DNA from: NAT127 sp041655035
Lineage (GTDB): Bacteria; Pseudomonadota; Gammaproteobacteria; Pseudomonadales; Porticoccaceae
Assembly: GCA_041655035.1 (NCBI GenBank)
Contig: JBAZCN010000052.1
Coordinates: 1 to 19,170, forward strand
Length of the DNA: 19,170 nt
Reading direction: 5' to 3'
The notes beneath the pieces were generated by a model. That model was not told where the DNA came from. It did not search any database and saw nothing but the letters and a program-made list of their open reading frames with translations. The position numbers were made by a program, and so were the translations under genes. Numbering within the stretch: position 1 is the stretch's first letter; every line of letters starts with the position of its first letter. Positions 14,643 through 19,170 of the stretch are shown in pieces.

Positions 14643-15377
14643 ATGTCGAATCTGAACAACCAGGTCGTTATCATCACCGGCGCCAGCAGTGGCATCGGTG
14701 AGGCCACCGCCCGCCACCTCGCCACTCTCGGCGCCAGGGTGGTACTTGGCGCCCGCCGCGGCGATCGCCTGGCTAAACTGGCTGACAGCATTGGTGCCAA
14801 CGCCACCTGGAAAGAAACCGATGTCACCAAGCGCGACGATCTGAAGGCCCTCGCCGATCACGCCCTGGCTAAATTCGGGCGCATCGATGCCCTGATCAAC
14901 AATGCCGGCATCATGCCGGTTTCACTGATCGCCACCGGCATGGTCGAAGACTGGGAGCGAATGATCGATATCAACATCAAGGGCGTACTCTACGGGGTGC
15001 ACGCGGTATTGGGCACCATGCTGGAGCAGGGCAGCGGCTCGATCATCAATATCGCCTCGACAGCGGCCCATCAGGTGGGCCCTGGCGGCACCATCTATTC
15101 CGCCACCAAGACCGCGGTGCGAACCATCTCCGAGGGTTTGCGTCAGGAAGTGACCGGCAAGGTCCGGGTCTGTACCATTTGCCCCGGGTTCACCCAGTCC
15201 GAATTGTCAGAGAGCGTCAACGATCAGAACTTCAAGCCGTTCGTCGATCAACTGTTCGAGCAAAGAGCCATGCCCGCCCTGGCCATTGCCGAGGCCGTGG
15301 CCTACGCGCTGACCCAGCCGGCCCATGTCGCGGTGAACGAGATCATTGTCCGGCCACTGGCCAGCCAGGAAAGCTGA
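14643..15377 (+). CDS. classical short-chain dehydrogenase/reductase, 244 aa
   Basis: NAD(P)(H)-dependent oxidoreductase with a Rossmann fold. The cofactor motif TGASSGIG is at residues 12-19, NNAG at 86-89, and the catalytic triad is Ser139, Tyr152 and Lys156 (YSATK). The motif PGFTQSEL follows. The residue after strand 2 lies in LGARRGDRL, whose Arg pair suggests NADP(H) preference (inference). Last gene of the luxE/luxC cluster, starting 60 nt after luxC-like 2 and followed by a strong terminator. It could reduce the aldehyde made by LuxC to an alcohol, or oxidise a hydroxyl of the substrate. The RBS is the second copy of a tandem 16-bp repeat. Confidence 0.92.
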   Translation: MSNLNNQVVIITGASSGIGEATARHLATLGARVVLGARRGDRLAKLADSIGANATWKETDVTKRDDLKALADHALAKFGRIDALINNAGIMPVSLIATGMVEDWERMIDINIKGVLYGVHAVLGTMLEQGSGSIINIASTAAHQVGPGGTIYSATKTAVRTISEGLRQEVTGKVRVCTICPGFTQSELSESVNDQNFKPFVDQLFEQRAMPALAIAEAVAYALTQPAHVAVNEIIVRPLASQES

Positions 15378-15402
15378 GAAAGCTGATAGATATGTCCGCC
15401 AC

Positions 15403-15431
15403 AAGCTCCACGGCCTCCGTGGAGCTTTTTT
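15403..15431 (+). terminator. intrinsic terminator ending the luxE/luxC cluster
   Basis: A perfect 11-bp stem, AAGCTCCACGG (15403-15413) with CCGTGGAGCTT (15417-15427), encloses a 3-nt loop and runs into six T residues (15426-15431). It lies 25 bp after the SDR stop codon and defines the 3' end of the transcription unit. Confidence 0.93.
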
Positions 15432-15469
15432 ACAGGCGCTTCTGGCGGTGTGCAGGCAGCGGGGAGATG

Positions 15470-15498
15470 TTTCCCGCCTGCTGCTGATCGGGTAAGAT
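15470..15498 (+). promoter_or_regulatory. weak candidate promoter of the small Cys/His protein gene
   Basis: TTTCCC (15470-15475), 17 nt, TAAGAT (15493-15498). The -10 matches 4/6 of the consensus but the -35 only 3/6. A start near 15505 would leave a ~40-nt leader before ATG 15544 and almost none before the in-frame ATG at 15508, which supports the downstream start. Confidence 0.35.
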
Positions 15499-15543
15499 GG
15501 CCGGCTCATGGCCGCTGAACACTGCCTGGAAAGACGATTGCCG

Positions 15544-15717
15544 ATGGCCGAGATCCTGCCTTTCAAAAAACCCAAGACCAAAAGTCGCGGTCTCTGCCAG
15601 CACGGTTTTCACAAATGGGTGATCTGGAAGGCCAAGCAATTCGATGTCAAGCAGGGCAAGTTGATCACGGTTTACCGGTGCGCCCGCTGCCAGCAGCAGA
15701 AGGTCGTGGCGTTATAG
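15544..15717 (+). CDS. 57-residue conserved Cys/His (zinc-ribbon-like) small protein
   Basis: Small basic protein starting MAEILPFKKPKTKSRG. Cys18 and His20/His23 (LCQHGFHKW) and the later pair Cys46/Cys49 (YRCARC) make a CxxxxH plus CxxC arrangement, suggesting one bound zinc. The core KQFDVKQGKLITVYRC resembles small hypothetical proteins I recall from pseudomonads and relatives; function is unknown. The start at 15544 is preferred over ATG 15508 because GGAAAG lies about 9 nt upstream and the candidate promoter sits just before 15508. The stop overlaps the convergent glpD stop by 6 bp, with no terminator between the two genes. Confidence 0.75.
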   Translation: MAEILPFKKPKTKSRGLCQHGFHKWVIWKAKQFDVKQGKLITVYRCARCQQQKVVAL

Positions 15718-16914
15718 ATCGTCGTTCAGGGTCACCGCCGGCAGCCGCAGAGTGCGGGTATCGGCCTGCCTGGTTCGGTTGCCGAGTACCGTCGCCAGCC
15801 TTTTTATCACTTTGTCGGCTGTTGCCCGATAACCGGTGAGCTTGCCGCCATAGATCCCGAGATAGCCACCGCCCGCGGCCAGGTCCTCGCTGAAGCGGAC
15901 TTCGCGGCTGCGGCGGAAAAGACTGTCGCGGCCGGTCGGCAATACCCGCAAGCCGGCCATACGTTCTCTCACTTCGACCCCACCCGGCCGGCCGAAAGCA
16001 GGGAAATACCAGCCCAGCGTACCCAGCAGATAGGCCTCCTCCTCGGCGGTGGCCTGAACCCGGCCGGGGTCGCCCTGATAGGGGCCCTCGGTGGTGCCCA
16101 GCAGAGTGCCGCCATCCCAGGGGAGGGCAAACACGGCGCGCTGGTCGTCCGGCGATTCCAGGTAGAAACAGGCCGGGGACAGCGGCTGGTCGATTACCAG
16201 ATGAGAACCCCGCACCAGCTCCAGCGGCAGTGACGGGGTTTCGCTACCGAGGCTCGCCGCGACATCATTGATCCAGGGACCGGCGGCATTCACCACTACC
16301 CGGCAACGGACCGTGCGAAAACCTTCGGCGCGGCGCAGTGAGAGCTCATAGCCTTCGGCAAACCGTTTGCCGAGAACCAGCGATGTGCCGGTGAACAGGC
16401 GGGCGCCCAGCGACCTCGCCGAGAGAGCCACCGCCCGGGTCAACTGGCGATCGTCGGTCTGGGCGTCTTCATAGCGAAACAGTGCCTGGAGGCCATCGCG
16501 CAACCGCGGCAGCCCGCTGAGCTCAGTGAGGGTGGCGGGGCGGGCGGCAGGCAGGGGGTTGCGGCCCGCCAGCAGACCGTACAGGCCGAGTCCGAGCCGC
16601 AGCTGCCAGGGCCGGTAGTGGGAATCGGCGTAGACGGGAATATAAAAATGGTTGAGATGAACCAGGTGCGGGGCGACCCTCAGGAGAATATCCCGTTCCC
16701 GGAGGCTCTCGCGCACCAGGGAAACCTCGCCCTGCTGCAGGTAGCGCAGCCCGCCGTGGATGAGTTTGCTGGATTTGCTGGAAGTGCCTGCCGCCAGCCG
16801 GTCTTTTTCGAACAGCGCCACGGTATAGCCGGCAGCCGCCGCAGCCTGGGCGACCCCGGCCCCGTGGATGCCTCCGCCGATGACGGCGACATCGACAGTG
16901 GTGCGTTCAACCAT
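15712..16914 (-). CDS. glpD: FAD-dependent glycerol-3-phosphate dehydrogenase, short form, 400 aa
   Basis: Oxidises sn-glycerol-3-phosphate to dihydroxyacetone phosphate, passing electrons to quinone at the inner membrane face. The dinucleotide-binding motif VIGGGIHGAG begins at about residue 11, followed by GTSSKSSKLIHGGLRYLQQG, a GlpD hallmark. VVNAAGPWIND, PWDGGTLLGTTEGPY and LGIYGGKLTGYRATAD are also diagnostic. At 400 residues it lacks most of the ~100-residue C-terminal domain of E. coli GlpD (501 residues). The frame ends at a normal stop and sequence after GGKLTGYR is only ~30 residues, so this looks like a natural short version rather than a frameshift. No Shine-Dalgarno is visible before ATG 16914. 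It follows the peroxiredoxin gene by 73 bp. Confidence 0.88.
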   Translation of the reverse strand: MVERTTVDVAVIGGGIHGAGVAQAAAAAGYTVALFEKDRLAAGTSSKSSKLIHGGLRYLQQGEVSLVRESLRERDILLRVAPHLVHLNHFYIPVYADSHYRPWQLRLGLGLYGLLAGRNPLPAARPATLTELSGLPRLRDGLQALFRYEDAQTDDRQLTRAVALSARSLGARLFTGTSLVLGKRFAEGYELSLRRAEGFRTVRCRVVVNAAGPWINDVAASLGSETPSLPLELVRGSHLVIDQPLSPACFYLESPDDQRAVFALPWDGGTLLGTTEGPYQGDPGRVQATAEEEAYLLGTLGWYFPAFGRPGGVEVRERMAGLRVLPTGRDSLFRRSREVRFSEDLAAGGGYLGIYGGKLTGYRATADKVIKRLATVLGNRTRQADTRTLRLPAVTLNDDL

Positions 16915-16987
16915 GGGAGGCGGTGCCCGGGCAGGCAGTGGTCGCGGCGGCCAGTTGCCCGGGACGGATCACGGTGACGGCAATGAC

Positions 16988-17470
16988 TCAAAGCTGCTCG
17001 AGGATCTTCTCGGCGGTGGATTCCTTGACACCGGCGCCATCGGGTTCGACATTGAGATTGATGACCTTGCCGTCGTCGACGATCATCGAGTAACGCTTGG
17101 AGCGGGTACCCATGCCGAAGCCCCGGGCATCCAGTTCGAGGTCGAGGGCCTTGGTGAAATCGCCGGAGCCATCCGCCAGCAGCAGCAGGTGTTCGGCATT
17201 CTGGCTCTTGCCCCAGGCGCCCATCACAAAGGCATCGTTGACGGCGATGCAGGCCACGGTATCGACACCCTTGGCTTTGATGTCGTCGGCATGGATCACA
17301 TAGCCGGGCATGTGGGTATTGGAGCAGCCGGGGGTGAATGCGCCGGGAACGGCGAACAGCACGACTTTCTTGCCGGCAAAGATCTCGTCGGTAGTGATCG
17401 GCTTGGGGCCTTCGCTGGTCATGGTGTGCAGGGTGGCGCTGGGGATGGAATCCCCTACTTTGATAGTCAT
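16988..17470 (-). CDS. peroxiredoxin, Prx5-type, 160 aa
   Basis: Thiol peroxidase reducing hydrogen peroxide or organic hydroperoxides. The active-site motif VPGAFTPGCSNTHMPGY places the peroxidatic Cys at residue 49 with Thr46 and Pro42. Cys74 (VDTVACIAVND) is the only other Cys; the C-terminal resolving Cys of human PRDX5 is absent, pointing to a 1-Cys or glutaredoxin/glutathione-dependent mechanism. WGKSQNAEHLLLLADGSG and GTRSKRYSMIVDDG complete the Prx5 pattern, and 160 residues is the usual length. ATG 17470 is chosen because GGAGA lies 7 nt before it; a longer frame from 17542 begins inside the intergenic region and has no family match. It lies between the glycerophosphodiesterase and glpD genes on the same strand. 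Confidence 0.93.
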   Translation of the reverse strand: MTIKVGDSIPSATLHTMTSEGPKPITTDEIFAGKKVVLFAVPGAFTPGCSNTHMPGYVIHADDIKAKGVDTVACIAVNDAFVMGAWGKSQNAEHLLLLADGSGDFTKALDLELDARGFGMGTRSKRYSMIVDDGKVINLNVEPDGAGVKESTAEKILEQL

Positions 17471-17555
17471 GTTCATCTCCGATAGTGATTGTGGTTGGTC
17501 AGGCGAGGTCCTTACGATACCTGAAGCCCGTCCGCCGCTCAATGAGCACGGCCCG

Positions 17556-18296
17556 TTACAGGGCCCGTCGACCCAGGGCGTGCGCCAGGCCGCCGATGTC
17601 GAATGTCTCGATCATGTCCGCGCCGCGGGCCAACAGCTCCCTGGCGACTTGCGGATCATCGACTTCGTACACCACCAGTTTGGCGGCAACGGCACCGAGG
17701 TCGGCATCGTCGGGGATTTTTTCCAGGTCGCAGAACAGGAACTCCACAGGGATATCGGCCACCGCCGGGATCGCATGATCCGACCACTGTTGCAAGACCA
17801 TCCCCAGCCGGCGATAGCCCCGGCGCCGGGCTTCGGCGATACAAGCATAGTCAAAACTGATCACCACCGCCTGCTCGCTGACCGGCGCGAGGTAATCGCC
17901 AATGATATCGAGGGTCGTGTGGGCACCGGCAAACTGCAGCGCGCTGCGCTTTATCTCGATGAAGGCTGTGACCTGGGGATTGTCGGCCAGCAGGGCCACC
18001 AGGTCGGCAAGACCCGGTATTTTTTCCTCGTTATAACGATCGCCAAAACGTGCGGGTTCATGCACGGATAAGCGGGAAAGCTCGGCAAACGTCAGGTTGC
18101 TCACCAGGTTCTCGACGCCGCTCAGCCTCTTCATCGCGAGATCATGATAAAGCACCGGATGAAAATCGGCACTGAACTGGATATCCGTCTCGATGAAGTG
18201 GGCACCGGCTTCGATCGCCTTGCGATGCGCCAGCAGGCTGTTCTCGGGATAGAGTTTCTGAAAGCCGCGGTGGGCGACTAGCCGGTCCTGGAGCAT
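17556..18296 (-). CDS. glycerophosphodiester phosphodiesterase family protein, 246 aa
   Basis: Hydrolyses glycerophosphodiesters (deacylated phospholipids) to an alcohol and sn-glycerol-3-phosphate. VAHRGFQKLYPENS gives His9-Arg10 and Glu18. FIETDIQFSADFHPVLYHD supplies Glu36, Asp38 and the second catalytic His51. FIEIK (central strand) holds another metal ligand. No signal peptide, so probably cytoplasmic UgpQ-like. ATG 18296 is preferred: AGGA lies 7 nt upstream and the family starts just before the HRG motif. Upstream extension of the frame would run antisense through tRNA-Pro and is spurious. With peroxiredoxin and glpD downstream on the same strand (85-bp and 73-bp gaps), the product G3P would feed GlpD. 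Confidence 0.9.
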   Translation of the reverse strand: MLQDRLVAHRGFQKLYPENSLLAHRKAIEAGAHFIETDIQFSADFHPVLYHDLAMKRLSGVENLVSNLTFAELSRLSVHEPARFGDRYNEEKIPGLADLVALLADNPQVTAFIEIKRSALQFAGAHTTLDIIGDYLAPVSEQAVVISFDYACIAEARRRGYRRLGMVLQQWSDHAIPAVADIPVEFLFCDLEKIPDDADLGAVAAKLVVYEVDDPQVARELLARGADMIETFDIGGLAHALGRRAL

Positions 18297-18378
18297 CAAG
18301 GAATCCTGTGAATTGCGGGAACTGCTGCCCAGTGTAGCTGTTGAGGAGAGCTCCGGCACTGAAATCTGCGACTGCCGA

Positions 18379-18407
18379 TTTACAGACACCCGGCAGATGC
18401 CTATAAT
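18379..18407 (+). promoter_or_regulatory. sigma70 promoter of tRNA-Pro
   Basis: TTTACA (18379-18384), 17 nt, TATAAT (18402-18407): one mismatch in the -35 and a perfect -10. The stretch between the -10 and the tRNA is very GC-rich (CCGCGCTCGCGT), the discriminator type seen at stringently controlled stable-RNA promoters. The short leader implies processing by RNase P close to the transcript start. Confidence 0.8.
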
Positions 18408-18419
18408 CCGCGCTCGCGT

Positions 18420-18496
18420 CGGAGAGTAGCTCAGCTTGGTAGAGCACTGCCTTCGGGAGGCAGGGGTCGCAGGTTCAAATCCTGTTTCTCCGACCA
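18420..18496 (+). tRNA. tRNA-Pro(CGG)
   Basis: A 77-nt complete cloverleaf. The acceptor stem CGGAGAG (18420-18426) pairs with TTCTCCG (18486-18492, one G-T pair). The D stem is GCTC/GAGC. Anticodon stem CTGCC/GGCAG encloses the loop TTCGGGA, anticodon CGG at 18454-18456, reading the proline codon CCG. The T arm is GCAGG-TTCAAAT-CCTGT. Discriminator A and CCA are encoded (18493-18496). Single gene, not in a tRNA cluster. No integrated element is seen at its 3' end. Confidence 0.96.
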
Positions 18497-18660
18497 ATTT
18501 CCCGCGTTGTTCCGCTTTTTCAGCCCAATCCCATCGCAAGCCAGCTTCGCCGGCTGTCGACAGCGGCTGGCCGTGATTTGCAATGCCCGAGCCATCGGTT
18601 ACCCTGTACAGCCACGTCCCCCCTTTCCCGACAGGCCCTTGGCCAGGTGCGGAGATAATG

Positions 18661-19170
18661 ATGAATACGATGCAGCATCAAGCGGATATCGAGCGGCTTT
18701 TTGCCGATGTCATTGACCAGCGGGCGCTGACCTCGACCCGAATCCCGCCGGTCGCAAAATGGAATCCCCCATTGAGCGGCGACATCGATATCCGCATTGC
18801 TCGCGACAGCCAATGGTTCCACGAAGGCGAGCTGATCCGGCGGGAAGCGCTGGTGCGTGTGTTCTCGACGATCCTGAAGCGGGAAGGGGACGACTATTTC
18901 CTGGTGACACCCGCGGAAAAGTGGCGGATCAAGGTGGATGACGCACCATTCTCGATCATCGCCGTGGAGCGGATCTTCCGTGACGGCCGACAAGCCCTGG
19001 CGTTTGAAAGCAGCACTGGCGACAAGCTGGTGGCCGGCGCGGACCATCCGCTTCGCCTGAGTGTCGATCTGCAAACCGGTGAACCTTCGCCCTATGTGCT
19101 GGTGCGCGACCGGATGGAAGGGCTGATCGCGCGGACGGTGTTTTATGAACTCGCCCAATGGGCCGAGCCC
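18661..19170 (+). CDS. DUF1285-family protein, partial (170 residues, cut by window edge)
   Basis: Protein of unknown function, open to the right edge. PPVAKWNPPLSGDIDIRIAR, WFHEGELIRREALVRVFSTI and YFLVTPAEKWRIKVDDAPF are the blocks I recall for DUF1285, a ~180-190 residue soluble family in proteobacteria, so only the last few residues are probably missing. ATG 18661 is chosen over the adjacent ATG 18658 because GGAG lies 6 nt before it and only 3 nt before the other. No role is established; the conserved SGDIDIRI segment suggests a small beta-rich domain. The 164 bp between tRNA-Pro and this gene hold no further gene that I can support. Confidence 0.85.
   Translation, partial: MNTMQHQADIERLFADVIDQRALTSTRIPPVAKWNPPLSGDIDIRIARDSQWFHEGELIRREALVRVFSTILKREGDDYFLVTPAEKWRIKVDDAPFSIIAVERIFRDGRQALAFESSTGDKLVAGADHPLRLSVDLQTGEPSPYVLVRDRMEGLIARTVFYELAQWAEP

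Noticed and set aside
17471..17542. Upstream start for the peroxiredoxin giving 184 residues
   Set aside because: The extra 24 residues have no family match and lack an RBS, whereas ATG 17470 has GGAGA at 7 nt and begins at the conserved MTIKVGD.
18297..18539. N-terminal extension of the glycerophosphodiesterase frame to 18539
   Set aside because: The extension reads antisense through tRNA-Pro and yields the well-known artefact GETGFEPATP...KLSYSP. The real start is ATG 18296 next to the HRG motif.
18553..18564. Perfect 12-bp palindrome GCTGTCGACAGC after tRNA-Pro
   Set aside because: No T-run, no second copy seen and no extended stem; it could equally be chance. It is not evidence for an attachment site, as no integrase or duplicated tRNA 3' end is present.

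Overview
The window looks like part of a chromosome from a GC-rich, probably marine, gammaproteobacterium. FadE-type acyl-CoA dehydrogenase, GlpD, a DUF1285 protein and a Prx5-like peroxiredoxin all resemble gammaproteobacterial versions, and coding regions have strong third-position G/C bias. I saw no insertion sequence, integrase, CRISPR array or rRNA. There is one tRNA gene, tRNA-Pro(CGG). All family assignments come from reading the translations without a database search.

Layout. Positions 1-3330 are on the minus strand: a fadE gene cut by the window edge, a histidine-phosphatase gene, a 34-residue single-pass membrane protein, and an AraC-family regulator. About 250 bp of divergent promoter region separates the regulator from a plus-strand cluster at 3584-15377. 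That cluster holds luxE-like 1, luxC-like 1, a 14-helix MFS transporter, amidohydrolase 1, amidohydrolase 2, luxE-like 2, luxC-like 2 and an SDR oxidoreductase, and ends in a textbook intrinsic terminator at 15403-15431. Next come a 57-residue Cys/His protein (plus), then glpD, peroxiredoxin and glycerophosphodiesterase (all minus), tRNA-Pro (plus) and a DUF1285 gene cut by the right edge (plus).

The most interesting part is the central cluster. It has two complete LuxE-LuxC fatty-acid-reductase-like pairs but no luciferase (luxA/luxB) and no LuxD thioesterase. Both LuxC-like proteins keep the candidate acyl-accepting Cys, and both LuxE-like proteins keep a GTSGK/GTTGK nucleotide loop and a Cys close to the C-terminus. 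The pairs flank a transporter and two paralogous N-acyl-D-amino-acid-deacylase-like hydrolases. My working model, which is inference: a compound is moved across the membrane, a hydrolase opens or cleaves it to a carboxylic acid, LuxE/LuxC activates and reduces that acid to an aldehyde, and the SDR acts on the aldehyde/alcohol or on a ring hydroxyl, all under the divergent AraC-type regulator. The substrate cannot be read from the sequence.

The right-hand minus-strand group is ordinary metabolism. The glycerophosphodiesterase releases sn-glycerol-3-phosphate, which GlpD oxidises to dihydroxyacetone phosphate, with a peroxiredoxin encoded between them.
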